36,386 bases of DNA from Chitinophaga pinensis (GCA_943327315.2 CALPWQ020000015.1:1-36386); one strand, 5' to 3'; shown: positions 1-8,526, numbered from the stretch's first letter. Program-made: numbers and translations. The notes: generated by a model from the letters alone, not told the origin.

Positions 1-73
1 ACACTTCTTCGCTCTTTGAGCTTCGAAGGACAAAAGACCGCTGCGCTATAAGACTTGATCGAACTTCGAATTG
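1..73. repeat. Inverted copy of the repeat at 31571-31652
   Basis: Bases 1-30 are the exact reverse complement of 31623-31652. The similarity continues in diverged form to about base 73, which matches 31571-31622 with several differences. The segment contains the palindrome CTTCGAAG. It is non-coding and lies downstream of frr. The left edge is the window edge, so the repeat may extend further. Confidence 0.8.
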
Positions 74-87
74 TGTAGAATCAAATT

Positions 88-178
88 CGTAACTCGTGGC
101 TTCGAGTGCTTAGTCACCGCGTAACTCGTGGCTTCGAGTGCTTAGTTACCACGTAACTCGTAACTCGTAACTCGTAAT
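88..178. repeat. Tandem 32-bp hairpin repeat and 7-bp repeat
   Basis: Two 32-bp units lie at 88-119 and 120-151 with two differences. Each contains ACTCG-TGGCTT-CGAGT, a 5-bp stem with a 6-nt loop. From 152 the unit collapses into CGTAACT repeated three times, then degenerate copies. The core GTGGCTTCGAG (96-106, 128-138) recurs at 31658-31668 and 31723-31733. No gene is visible in 1-184. Confidence 0.8.
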
Positions 179-184
179 TAGTAA

Positions 185-748
185 TTAAATAGTCATAATG
201 TCCTTCTCCTTCAAATCAAACAAGTCGTCCACTTTCTTGACAAATCCATTGGTGATATTTTGAATCTCCGTTTCAGCATCCTTTGTCATATCTTCGGATA
301 GACCCTCTGTTTTTAGGTCTTTCACCATATCCAATGCATCTTTACGGTTGTTTCTGATCGCAACTTTGGCGTTTTCAGCTTCAGTTTTTGCACGTTTCAC
401 AAGATCACGTCGACGTTCTTCTGTAAGTGGTGGAACAGAGATAATCAAGATCTCACCATTGTTTTGAGGGGCAAATCCAAGATTTGAATTGATAATACCC
501 TTCGCGATTTCGTTCAGCATAGTTTTTTCCCAAGCTTGAACAGTAATCGTACGCGCATCCATTGTGGTAATGTTTGCTACCTGTTGAATGGGCGTGGGAG
601 ATCCGTAATAATCCACCATCACACTGCTCAGCATAGATGGGGTCGCTTTTCCAGCACGGATTTTAGTTAATTCTGCGTCAAGATGCGAAATTGAACGGTT
701 ATTTGAGCTTTTAAACTCATCATAAATCATTTGAAGTTCCTCTGTCAT
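185..748 (-). CDS. frr: Ribosome recycling factor
   Basis: This 187-residue protein matches the usual RRF length. RRF works with EF-G after termination to split the post-termination ribosome and free mRNA and tRNA in the cytoplasm. The family core is visible: the LTKIRAGKATPSML segment at about 27-40, the PPLTEERRRDLVKRAK segment at about 106-121, and long charged helices at both ends that form the three-helix bundle. The start is ATG. It lies 18 bp downstream of pyrH on the same strand, the usual pyrH-frr pair, and is probably cotranscribed with it. No clear terminator follows the stop; the downstream DNA is repeat-rich. Identification is secure. Confidence 0.97.
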   Translation of the reverse strand: MTEELQMIYDEFKSSNNRSISHLDAELTKIRAGKATPSMLSSVMVDYYGSPTPIQQVANITTMDARTITVQAWEKTMLNEIAKGIINSNLGFAPQNNGEILIISVPPLTEERRRDLVKRAKTEAENAKVAIRNNRKDALDMVKDLKTEGLSEDMTKDAETEIQNITNGFVKKVDDLFDLKEKDIMTI

Positions 749-766
749 AACGTATTGTGAATATAG

Positions 767-1507
<741 letters not shown>

Positions 1508-1549
1508 TCATCAGCGTAATTTTTATGTCTTTCAATCCGACAATGCATG

Positions 1550-1579
1550 AAAAAAGGCTACCGAAACCGATAGCCTTTT
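1550..1579 (-). terminator. Rho-independent terminator after tsf
   Basis: On the minus strand the stem AAAAGGCTA / TAGCCTTTT (9 bp, 10-nt loop) ends in six T residues. It lies 17 bp past the tsf stop and upstream of the pyrH promoter box, so it separates the rplM-rpsI-rpsB-tsf unit from pyrH-frr. Confidence 0.75.
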
Positions 1580-1595
1580 CAATACTTATTTTCGA

Positions 1596-2426
1596 TTAGC
1601 TCAGAGAGAACCGTTTGAATTCGGTTATCGTCAATCCTTTCTCCGTAGATCCAAGGAATTGCTCCACTGTTTGCTTGTTGTCTTTGATAAACTCTTGACT
1701 CAACAAGGTGTTTTCCTTGAAGAATTTCGACAAACGACCCAAAGCGATCTTTTCTGCCATTTCTTCTGCTTTTCCTTCTTGAATGGCCAAATCCTTTCCG
1801 ATTTCGATTTCACGTTCGATTGTACGTGCATCCACACCGTCTTTGTCCAAAGCAATTGGGTTCATTGCTGCAACTTGCATTGCCACTTGTTTCCCTGCAT
1901 CTTGTGCCACATCAGTCCCACTGTTCAATCCAACAAGCGTTGCCAATTGGTTACCTGGGTGATTGTAAGCCACTACTTTGTCTGCTGAGATGGTTGCGTA
2001 ACTCGAAAGATCAAGTTTCTCACCAATTACACCGATTTGCTCAGTAATTTTCTCATCAACAGTCAAGCGATCATCAAATGTAAGCGCTTTAAGTGCATCT
2101 GCAGATGCTGGGCGTTGCTTCATTGCTACATCAACAATAGATTGAACAAGTGCACGGTAGCCATCATTTTTCGCTACGAAGTCTGTTTCGCAGTTCAATG
2201 CAAGGATAACACCGAAAGCACCATCTTCAGTTGCTTCAGCGATGACAAGGCCCTCTTTTGCATCATTTTCACCGCGCTTTGCAGCGATTTTTTGTCCTTT
2301 CTTACGGAGGATATCGATTGCTGCTTCGAAATCACCATTGGATTCAACCAATGCGTTCTTACAATCCATCATACCTGCTCCTGTTTGTTGACGCAATTTG
2401 TTTACGTCAGAAGCTGTAATTGCCAT
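1596..2426 (-). CDS. tsf: Translation elongation factor Ts
   Basis: EF-Ts is the guanine-nucleotide exchange factor that recharges EF-Tu. The 276-residue protein begins with the UBA-like domain (ITASDVNKLRQQTGAGMMDC, residues 3-22) and carries the TDFVAKN motif at 81-87 that contacts the EF-Tu nucleotide site. Two core subdomains follow, with a C-terminal helix region ending near EFKRFSL. The length is usual for the family. It follows rpsB by 25 bp on the same strand, the near-universal rpsB-tsf pairing, and is followed by a T-rich hairpin terminator. The start is ATG. Confidence 0.97.
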   Translation of the reverse strand: MAITASDVNKLRQQTGAGMMDCKNALVESNGDFEAAIDILRKKGQKIAAKRGENDAKEGLVIAEATEDGAFGVILALNCETDFVAKNDGYRALVQSIVDVAMKQRPASADALKALTFDDRLTVDEKITEQIGVIGEKLDLSSYATISADKVVAYNHPGNQLATLVGLNSGTDVAQDAGKQVAMQVAAMNPIALDKDGVDARTIEREIEIGKDLAIQEGKAEEMAEKIALGRLSKFFKENTLLSQEFIKDNKQTVEQFLGSTEKGLTITEFKRFSLS

Positions 2427-2451
2427 GTTGTATTTTATTTAATGTTGTTGA

Positions 2452-3222
2452 TTAATCTTTTGATTCTGCAACCGTTTCAGTGGCAACCGCTACTTCAGCT
2501 GTTACTTCTGAATCTTCTTTTTCGCTTTTTACATTCTTGCGGTCTTCCAAGCCTTCTTTGATGGCTCCACAGATTGCTTCCATGATAAGAGTGATCGACT
2601 TTGTCGCATCATCATTTGCAGGAATTGGGAAATCGACCAATTTAGGGTTAGAGTTTGTATCCACCATCCCGAAAGTAGGAATGTTCAAACGTTTAGCTTC
2701 ACTCAAAGCGATGTGCTCTTTCAAGATATCTACGATGAAGATAGCTGCTGGCTGACGGGTCATGTCTGCGATAGAACCAAAGTTCTTTTCGAGTTTTTCA
2801 CGCTGACGTGTCTTGAACAAACGCTCACGCTTATTCAATGTTTCCCATGTACCGTCAGTTTTCATTTTATCAATTGCCGACATTTTTCGGATTGACTTAC
2901 GTGTAGTTTGGAAGTTTGTTAACATACCACCTGACCAACGTTCTGTTACGAATGGCATATTGATTTCAGCCACCATTTGCGCAACGATTTCTTTTGCTTG
3001 TTTCTTGGTTGCAACGAAAAGAACTTTTTTACCCGACTTCGCAATTTGCTTCATTGCCGCACATGCCTGATCGAGGTGTGCTATTGTCTTATTAAGGTCG
3101 ATAATGTGGATACCTTTTTTCTCTTCAAAGATATACGGCGCCATTGCCGGGTTCCATTTTCTTTTCAAGTGTCCAAAATGAACACCTGCTTCCAACAAAC
3201 TTTCGAAATTTACTTTTGACAT
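2452..3222 (-). CDS. rpsB: 30S ribosomal protein S2
   Basis: S2 sits between the head and body of the 30S subunit. The protein from the chosen ATG (256 residues) opens with MSKVNFESLLEAGVHFGH and the KRKWNPAMAPYIF block typical of S2. A longer reading starting at 3252 adds ten residues not expected of S2, so the inner ATG is preferred. The last 30 or so residues form an acidic, low-complexity tail, an extension common in Bacteroidota S2. The gene follows rpsI after a 113-bp gap and precedes tsf by 25 bp. No clear TAnnTTTG box was found in the gap, so it may be read from the rplM promoter. Confidence 0.97.
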   Translation of the reverse strand: MSKVNFESLLEAGVHFGHLKRKWNPAMAPYIFEEKKGIHIIDLNKTIAHLDQACAAMKQIAKSGKKVLFVATKKQAKEIVAQMVAEINMPFVTERWSGGMLTNFQTTRKSIRKMSAIDKMKTDGTWETLNKRERLFKTRQREKLEKNFGSIADMTRQPAAIFIVDILKEHIALSEAKRLNIPTFGMVDTNSNPKLVDFPIPANDDATKSITLIMEAICGAIKEGLEDRKNVKSEKEDSEVTAEVAVATETVAESKD

Positions 3223-3335
3223 TTTTCTATACTTTAAATTGTTTACGTTCATTAGTAATTCAACCGCCGAAGGGATCCCAAAAGATGAGACGGGTGCATC
3301 GGGGCTTTGATACTAAACAACCGAAAAATAAATGA
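3223..3335 (-). promoter_or_regulatory. Possible rpsB leader region
   Basis: This 113-bp gap is unusually long for a ribosomal operon. On the minus strand it can form GATG/CATC flanked by CCC/GGG, next to a GGGATCCC palindrome. S2 leaders regulate rpsB in several bacteria, but I do not recognise a known leader class here. The call rests only on length and weak pairing. Confidence 0.25.
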
Positions 3336-3722
3336 TTAACGTTTCGAGAACTGGAATTTCTTACGCGCTTTCGGCTGACCTGGCTTCTTACGTTCCACCA
3401 TACGAGGGTCACGCGTCATGAGTCCTTCCACTTTCAAAAGCGGCTTGTTCTCTTCAGACAATTCAACGAGTGCACGAGAGATTCCCAAACGGATAGCCTC
3501 TGCCTGACCGTTGATACCACCTCCAAATACATTCACTTTCACGTCATACTGACCTGTTGTGTTTGTAATTACAAACGGTTGCTCCACTTTTACTTGTAGC
3601 ACAGCGATCGGGAAAAACTCCTTATAATCTCTTTTATTTACAATCACCTTGCCCGTACCCTTTGAAAGGTAAACACGCGCAACTGATGTTTTTCTTCTAC
3701 CTAATGTGTTAATGATTTCCAT
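3336..3722 (-). CDS. rpsI: 30S ribosomal protein S9
   Basis: S9 binds the 30S head, and its C-terminal tail reaches the P-site tRNA. The 128-residue protein shows the N-terminal LGRRKTSVARV segment (7-17), the central GGGINGQAEAIRLGISRAL block and the basic C-terminus RKKFQFSKR, whose final SKR is the conserved tail. The length is normal. It lies 5 bp after rplM, the conserved rplM-rpsI pair, and is certainly cotranscribed with it. The start is ATG. Confidence 0.97.
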   Translation of the reverse strand: MEIINTLGRRKTSVARVYLSKGTGKVIVNKRDYKEFFPIAVLQVKVEQPFVITNTTGQYDVKVNVFGGGINGQAEAIRLGISRALVELSEENKPLLKVEGLMTRDPRMVERKKPGQPKARKKFQFSKR

Positions 3723-3727
3723 ACTGA

Positions 3728-4183
3728 TTAGTTGAATGTATCTAGGTTAAACACTTCGGGTTTTTGCGCTTCATGCTTGTGATCCGTTCCGGTGTACACT
3801 TTCAAGTTTGTGTACAACCTGCGGCCAAGCTTGTTTTTCGGCAACATCCCTTTAACTGCTTTCTCTATCAAACGTTCAGGGTGCTTTTCAAGCATTTCCT
3901 TCGCGGTCGTGAAACGCTGTCCACCCGGGTAACCCGTGTATCGAACGTATTCTTTATCGACCAGTTTCGCTCCTGAGAAAGATACTTTCTCTGCATTGAT
4001 AACAATTACGTTATCTCCACAGTCAGCATGTGGTGTGAAGTTCGTCTTGTGTTTTCCACGGATGATCTTCGCAACCTTGCTCGCAAGGCGACCTACGGTC
4101 TGCCCTTGGGCGTCTACAACAAGCCACTTTTTATTAGCGGTTTGCTTGTTGCCGGACACGGTTCTGTAACTTAATGTATCCAC
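3728..4183 (-). CDS. rplM: 50S ribosomal protein L13 (GTG start)
   Basis: L13 is an early assembly protein of the 50S subunit. The GTG at 4181-4183 gives a 151-residue protein starting (M)DTLSYRTVSGNKQTANKKW, the N-terminus expected of Bacteroidota L13. A reading extended upstream would begin with TTG inside the promoter and add 19 unrelated residues. The signature KGMLPKNKLGRRLYTNL lies in the C-terminal half. It is the first gene of rplM-rpsI(-rpsB-tsf). A near-consensus promoter lies at 4230-4259, leaving a leader of about 40 nt. Confidence 0.96.
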   Translation of the reverse strand: MDTLSYRTVSGNKQTANKKWLVVDAQGQTVGRLASKVAKIIRGKHKTNFTPHADCGDNVIVINAEKVSFSGAKLVDKEYVRYTGYPGGQRFTTAKEMLEKHPERLIEKAVKGMLPKNKLGRRLYTNLKVYTGTDHKHEAQKPEVFNLDTFN

Positions 4184-4213
4184 AATTCTACAATTAATTA
4201 AATAAGACAATAT

Positions 4214-4226
4214 CCCCAATTTGGGG
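4214..4226 (-). promoter_or_regulatory. Small hairpin at the 5' end of the rplM leader
   Basis: CCCCA / TGGGG form a 5-bp stem with a 3-nt loop, starting about where the transcript should begin. It could stabilise the 5' end or serve in L13 autoregulation; the sequence alone does not decide this. Confidence 0.35.
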
Positions 4227-4229
4227 GTG

Positions 4230-4259
4230 CAAAGATACAACTTCTGAACTTATTAACAA
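4230..4259 (-). promoter_or_regulatory. Promoter of the rplM-rpsI operon
   Basis: On the minus strand TTG (4257-4259) is separated by 19 bp from TATCTTTG (4230-4237), a near-perfect match to the Bacteroidota TTG-N19-TAnnTTTG promoter. Transcription would start near 4224, about 40 nt upstream of the GTG start. Confidence 0.8.
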
Positions 4260-4324
4260 ATGAATTGTCAAAAAAAGTAGAAAGGATTCTGAAGAATCTA
4301 TTTTTTAATGTGCAGCATGTTCAA

Positions 4325-4369
4325 ATGAATTTCTCAGATGGCTCATTTGACGTGCCAATAGAAATTCAT
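4325..4369. other. 45-nt imperfect stem-loop
   Basis: Perfect 10-bp arms ATGAATTTCT (4325-4334) and AGAAATTCAT (4360-4369) enclose an inner TGGC/GCCA stem (4339-4342, 4354-4357) with an 11-nt loop. It lies in the 241-bp gap between rplM and the hydratase gene, 55 bp past the hydratase stop. It lacks a T-tract on the minus strand, so it is not a standard terminator. Function unknown. Confidence 0.5.
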
Positions 4370-4424
4370 GGCTTCTTCAAATCAATCAAAAATTGACTAA
4401 AACAAAGGCCGCCACTCGTTTATT

Positions 4425-5198
4425 CTACTTCTTCTTGAAGGATTCGATGGCCTGCACCGTGAACTCGCTTAAAACAAGTGCGCCACTCATGCCCGCACGC
4501 TCTACCAACAAGTCATCCCAATGCTCCGTTCCTTGCCAAAATACTGCTTTTAACATGGACATTGCTTCTGGGTTGGACATCGATAAACGCATGGCTAGTC
4601 GTCCGATTTCACTATCCATATCTTCGATGCTTTCAAAGGTTTCTGTGTATAAGCCTTTCCTCTTTGCCCAATCCGCCGATCGCCATTCCGTTGCATTGAT
4701 TGCCAGTTCACTCATGGCAGACAATCCAATTTTGCGCTCAACAGCAGGACCAACTACAAATGGGCCTATTCCAACGGCCAATTCAGATAGCTTGACATCC
4801 GCATCTTTTGTCGCTAAACAATAATCCACTGCGGAAGCCATTCCAACGCCGCCACCCACTGCTTTGCCTTGAACACGACCGATAATGAATTTTGGAACCT
4901 TACGGCACGCGTTGATTACACTGGCAAATCCTGAGAAAAATTTTTTCCCGGTTTCAAGGTCATGGATAGAAATCAATTCATCAAAACTTGCTCCTGCACA
5001 AAAAGCTTTTTCTCCAGAAGATGTCAGCACAATCACTTTCACCTCAGGATTGTTGCCTAGCTCAGTAATTGTAAGCGCCAATTTATTGAGAATCTTCCCG
5101 GGCAAAGAATTGCTCAACGGATGCCCGAATTCTATTGTTGCGATACCATTTGTATCGACTGTGTAATGCACATGACCTTGGTCTACCGCCTCTGACAT
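4425..5198 (-). CDS. Enoyl-CoA hydratase/isomerase family protein
   Basis: This 257-residue crotonase-fold protein acts on an acyl-CoA. The oxyanion-hole segment AFCAGASF lies at 65-72 and the second oxyanion segment GKAVGGGVGMAS at 111-122. In classical hydratases a Glu follows the GGG by two residues; here that place is Gly119. The second catalytic Glu is kept as Glu139 in SEL. A single-Glu active site is seen in some isomerases and other crotonase members, so simple hydration is not assured. A methylglutaconyl-CoA-type role in leucine breakdown is possible but unproven. The gene lies 9 bp after the RRM gene and is probably last in that unit. Confidence 0.85.
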   Translation of the reverse strand: MSEAVDQGHVHYTVDTNGIATIEFGHPLSNSLPGKILNKLALTITELGNNPEVKVIVLTSSGEKAFCAGASFDELISIHDLETGKKFFSGFASVINACRKVPKFIIGRVQGKAVGGGVGMASAVDYCLATKDADVKLSELAVGIGPFVVGPAVERKIGLSAMSELAINATEWRSADWAKRKGLYTETFESIEDMDSEIGRLAMRLSMSNPEAMSMLKAVFWQGTEHWDDLLVERAGMSGALVLSEFTVQAIESFKKK

Positions 5199-5207
5199 AG
5201 TAATTAT

Positions 5208-5621
5208 TTATTGGTCTCTGTTTGGCTTATCGTATGCGCCGCCACCTTGATGGCCGCCACGCCATTGCACACCACCACGTGTTGCTTGTTGGCCTGGCCC
5301 GCGTAACTCTTTATTAAATGGTTTTTTGAACGCCGGATTTTTCTTTGGTTCAGGTTCCTTCTTCGGTGGACGATTCCCTTTAGGAGAAGCAATTTTCACA
5401 TCGAGCTTTCGCCCGTTGATATCCATGCCATGAAGCGCATTGATGGCTTGAATCGCATGATCCGTTTCTTCCATTTCAACATAGCCGAAGCCCTTTGATC
5501 GTTTCGATTCACGATCGAAAACAACATGTGCATAGGTCACAGGACCGAACGCAGAAAATGTTGTGCGCAAATCTTCGGAAGTAATCTCCCAATCAAGATT
5601 TGCAATGAAAATGTTTACCAT
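5208..5621 (-). CDS. RRM-type RNA-binding protein
   Basis: One RNA recognition motif fills residues 1-80: RNP2 is IFIANL at 4-9 and RNP1 is KGFGYVEM at 43-50, both with the aromatic residues that stack on RNA bases. The remaining 57 residues form a basic, Pro/Lys then Gly/Gln/Arg-rich tail likely to be disordered. Such small RRM proteins are common in Bacteroidota, where they may act in cold adaptation or post-transcriptional control; the targets are unknown. It lies 35 bp after the coiled-coil protein gene and 9 bp before the hydratase gene, all on the minus strand. Confidence 0.9.
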   Translation of the reverse strand: MVNIFIANLDWEITSEDLRTTFSAFGPVTYAHVVFDRESKRSKGFGYVEMEETDHAIQAINALHGMDINGRKLDVKIASPKGNRPPKKEPEPKKNPAFKKPFNKELRGPGQQATRGGVQWRGGHQGGGAYDKPNRDQ

Positions 5622-5656
5622 AATTTTTTGTGGTTTCGATGATTTATTTATTCTAT

Positions 5657-6616
5657 TTATTTAAGTGTAAAGCTATCCGATCCAACCAAATTGCCGTCGC
5701 AATAGATTTTCACTTTGTAATTCCCTTTGATCAACTCCTCTCCGCGCAAATCGTAATAGATGGCTATGTCAATGCGCTGATTTTGATAGTCAATGTCTTT
5801 TTTGTCTGAATAAGCTACAACGCCATTTTCGGTTTGAACGGTATTGCTTGTTCGGGATTGAATCACCTTACCATCAGGGTTGATGACCTGCATGTAGACA
5901 GATTTCTTTCCCGACGATGTAATTGGATTTTCAGACAATGAGAATGCAGATTTAATTTGCACCACTTGCTTCGCACGATTTGTTGGATCTGGCAGATTGT
6001 TCAATTTCATTCTATAGCCTCCAGAACTGAAATTGAATGCCTGCAATCGAGAACCTTTTTTTACTTGATCAGCACTAGTTTCAGCCTGTTGTTTGTAATC
6101 ATCGCGCTCCTGTGTTGTCGTATTTAATTTCGTTGTCGTTTCATCCAAAACGGATGTGAGTTTCAAATTCATGGTATTCAGCGAGTCAATCTGACGAACA
6201 TACCCTTTCATAATCGTTCTCAATGTCTCGTTTTCCTTGCGCATTTTGTAAATCTGCGATGCCGTCATCTTCTTGTTTTGATCCAATTGATCAATCAAGT
6301 CCTGTATCTTGGCCTTCTGCACATTCAAGCTGTCTGCTTTCGACTTGTCCTTTGCAATCAGTGCATCGTAGGTCTTCAACATGTTTTTGAAATCCGTTTT
6401 AAGGTCGTTGGACATATTCCCAACATATCCCTGCATCATCTCATTCATGCCCGCCATGTCGGCATTCAACTGTGTATTTTCAACAGTACAGGCATTCAAT
6501 TGACTGTTTTTACGGGACCACATAAAGCCCATTGCGGCCAATCCTAGCAATAGCAATAGGATTATAGCGATATACGGACCATTGTTCTTTTTGGAAGTTT
6601 CTGTGAATTCTGACAT
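5657..6616 (-). CDS. Membrane-anchored coiled-coil protein, unknown function
   Basis: The product has 319 residues. A short polar N-terminus is followed by one hydrophobic segment at about 14-33, ending in a Trp-Ser-Arg-Lys boundary, which fits a signal anchor. Residues 40-185 are rich in heptad-like Leu/Lys/Asp/Gln and should form a long coiled coil. Residues 200-319 look like a beta-rich domain with a GNYKVKIYCDGNLVGSDSF strand pattern near the end. The large C-terminal part is probably periplasmic. It has its own good promoter upstream and may lead a unit with the RRM and hydratase genes. I do not recognise the family. Confidence 0.8.
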   Translation of the reverse strand: MSEFTETSKKNNGPYIAIILLLLLGLAAMGFMWSRKNSQLNACTVENTQLNADMAGMNEMMQGYVGNMSNDLKTDFKNMLKTYDALIAKDKSKADSLNVQKAKIQDLIDQLDQNKKMTASQIYKMRKENETLRTIMKGYVRQIDSLNTMNLKLTSVLDETTTKLNTTTQERDDYKQQAETSADQVKKGSRLQAFNFSSGGYRMKLNNLPDPTNRAKQVVQIKSAFSLSENPITSSGKKSVYMQVINPDGKVIQSRTSNTVQTENGVVAYSDKKDIDYQNQRIDIAIYYDLRGEELIKGNYKVKIYCDGNLVGSDSFTLK

Positions 6617-6645
6617 GTCGAGTAGTTTACTTTTTGTAATCGTAA

Positions 6646-6676
6646 CAAATGTAGAAAATTGAAGTCAGTTACACAA
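6646..6676 (-). promoter_or_regulatory. Promoter of the coiled-coil protein gene
   Basis: On the minus strand TTG (6674-6676) and TACATTTG (6646-6653) are 20 bp apart, matching the Bacteroidota consensus. The predicted start is near 6640, leaving a leader of about 24 nt. The promoter begins only 9 bp from the stop of the aldehyde dehydrogenase gene. Confidence 0.75.
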
Positions 6677-6684
6677 AAAACCAA

Positions 6685-8262
6685 CTAAAAATTAATCGCG
6701 TCAGCGGTAAAAACTCCATTCACACGTCTAACTATGTTGAATAAATTCTTGTTTTTCAATGGTTCAGGCAACAAATCTTCAGGGCAGTTTTGATAAGCAA
6801 CTGGACGAACAAAACGCTGAGCTGAGTCGATGCCTACAGCCCCAAATCGATTGTCCGTCGAGGCCGGATATGGCCCGCCGTGCTGCATCGATGGCGCAAT
6901 ATCTACTCCAGTTGGCACCCCATTGAAGATGATTCTTCCAACCTTATTCTGAAGCTTAATCACGAGTTGATTTTGAAAGCGAATTTCATCCCTTGAACCC
7001 AAAATTGATGCAGTAAGTTGGCCATTCAGCACGTCAACGCAAGAGGCCAAGTCATACATATCTGAACACCGAACAATCAAAGTAAAAGGCCCAAACACCT
7101 CCTCTTGAAACTTAGGATTCTGGATAAATTGTTTTGCGCGAATTGCACCAAGGGCTTGACGAGCAACGTTATCTGACATATCACCAAGGGATTGATGCAT
7201 TTCAGCACCGTGAATTTCCATCTGCAGTTTACCCTGATCAAACCGATCTTTTATGCTCGAATGAAGCATTGCAGTTGACACCTTACTTAAAAAGTCGCTG
7301 CTCAACATCTGCAAAAATTCGTCCGTAACTTCATTGTCAATCACAAAGATCAACCCTGGATTCGTACAAAATTGACCGAGACCTGAAATCATCGAATTAG
7401 CGAGCATTTCTACCCAATTTTCTTTTTCTTTTTGCAGAAATTCGGGTAAAATAAATACGGGATTCACACTTCCCATTTCTGCAAATACAGGTATTGGTTC
7501 CGTTCTGTTATTCGCTAAGTCAAAAAGTGCTCTTCCTCCTGCGAGACTTCCTGTAAATCCTACAGCTTTGACGAAGGGATGTTGAACAAGCTCAGTTCCA
7601 ACGCGAAAACCTTTCGCATGCACATGAGAAAATACGCCATCCGGCATGCCTGTTTCCTCTGCTGCTTGAACAACCAATGCCGCAACAAAATCGGACGTCG
7701 CTGCATGCAAGGGATGTGCTTTTATAATGACCGGACAACCAACAGCCAATGCAGCAGCAGCATCGCCGCCAATGGTGGAATAGGCCAAGGGGAAATTACT
7801 TGCGCCAAAAACAACAACAGGTCCGATGGGTATACACATCTTCCTCAAATCAGGTTTTGGTGGGTCTTGATTTGGATTCGACGTATCTATTGATGCATTG
7901 CGCCAAGCGCCACTTTCTGAAAGTTCTGCAAAATTGTACAATTGTCTAAGCGTTCGAAGCAATTCACTTTCAAAACGTTCAGGGCTCAACCCTGACTCTG
8001 CGCAATAAATAGGTTCAAGATTTTCTTTTTGTTGCTGCAACAAATCAGCGATGCGGCGAAGAAATTGTCCGCGCGAAGTATTGGGCAATTGAGAAAATTC
8101 TATAAAGGCCTGGTTCGCGCGTTCACATGCCTCAATGACCTCTTCCGAAGTTGCTTCACAAAAAATTTCTGATCGCGCAATTCCGTCCATTGAATTGGAT
8201 GAAGAAAAAGTCACAGTTCCGCGAGCCGAGCGCGCAAATCCGATGAAATTCCCGAGGATCAA
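6685..8262 (-). CDS. Aldehyde dehydrogenase, ketoglutarate-semialdehyde type
   Basis: This 525-residue NAD(P)+-dependent dehydrogenase shows the ALDH catalytic set: Asn156 in ASNFP, Lys181 in KAHP, the GFTGS loop at 235-239, Glu262 in FAEMG and the nucleophile Cys299 in GQFCTNPG. The VVVFGASNFPLAYSTIGGD and KAHPLHAATS blocks resemble 2,5-dioxovalerate (alpha-ketoglutarate semialdehyde) dehydrogenases, which finish hydroxyproline, arabinose or glucarate breakdown by forming 2-oxoglutarate. None of those pathways is visible nearby, so substrate is inferred from family only. The start is TTG at 8260-8262; the next ATG is codon 25 and would remove the conserved NFIG...SARGTVTF segment. The gene follows purS by 12 bp. 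Confidence 0.88.
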   Translation of the reverse strand: MILGNFIGFARSARGTVTFSSSNSMDGIARSEIFCEATSEEVIEACERANQAFIEFSQLPNTSRGQFLRRIADLLQQQKENLEPIYCAESGLSPERFESELLRTLRQLYNFAELSESGAWRNASIDTSNPNQDPPKPDLRKMCIPIGPVVVFGASNFPLAYSTIGGDAAAALAVGCPVIIKAHPLHAATSDFVAALVVQAAEETGMPDGVFSHVHAKGFRVGTELVQHPFVKAVGFTGSLAGGRALFDLANNRTEPIPVFAEMGSVNPVFILPEFLQKEKENWVEMLANSMISGLGQFCTNPGLIFVIDNEVTDEFLQMLSSDFLSKVSTAMLHSSIKDRFDQGKLQMEIHGAEMHQSLGDMSDNVARQALGAIRAKQFIQNPKFQEEVFGPFTLIVRCSDMYDLASCVDVLNGQLTASILGSRDEIRFQNQLVIKLQNKVGRIIFNGVPTGVDIAPSMQHGGPYPASTDNRFGAVGIDSAQRFVRPVAYQNCPEDLLPEPLKNKNLFNIVRRVNGVFTADAINF

Positions 8263-8274
8263 GAAAAAATAAGA

Positions 8275-8526
8275 TTAGGCCTCTGTGACCGAGAAGGAGA
8301 AACTTTCCATGATTTGGTTTGCCAGCATCTTTTCACATGCCGTCTCCACCTTTGCTTCTGCTGATGCTTGATTGTCTGCTTCCACAAATAGTCGGATATG
8401 TCGGCCGATACGCACCCCGTCGATTTCGGGAAGCCCAATGTTTTTCATACTATTAGACACGGCTTTCCCTTGAGGATCAAGTAATGCATCCAATGGCATT
8501 ACATCAATTTCAGCTTTGAATTTCAT
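8275..8526 (-). CDS. purS: Phosphoribosylformylglycinamidine synthase subunit PurS
   Basis: PurS is the small structural subunit of the PurS-PurQ-PurL complex that makes FGAM in purine synthesis. The 83-residue protein has the normal length, with the MPLDALLDPQGKAV segment near the N-terminus and IDGVRIGRHIRLFVE in the middle. The ATG at 8524-8526 is chosen; an upstream reading would start with TTG and add ten unrelated residues. The start overlaps the end of pssA by 17 bp, so the two are translationally linked. No purQ or purL is in the window, so the partner subunits must lie elsewhere. Confidence 0.9.
   Translation of the reverse strand: MKFKAEIDVMPLDALLDPQGKAVSNSMKNIGLPEIDGVRIGRHIRLFVEADNQASAEAKVETACEKMLANQIMESFSFSVTEA

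Noticed and set aside
88-176. CRISPR-like array
   Set aside because: The 32-bp units are contiguous with no unique spacers and decay into 7-bp repeats; no cas gene is present.
2037-2561. 174-codon plus-strand open frame over tsf and rpsB
   Set aside because: It is antisense to two certain genes, is Cys- and Leu-rich with no family resemblance, and has no promoter.
4285-4298. GATTC/GAATC hairpin followed by T residues on the plus strand
   Set aside because: No plus-strand gene lies upstream, the stem is short, and on the minus strand it has no T-tract.
5204-5392. 62-codon frame overlapping the RRM gene
   Set aside because: Same strand, shifted frame inside the disordered tail of a clear RRM protein.
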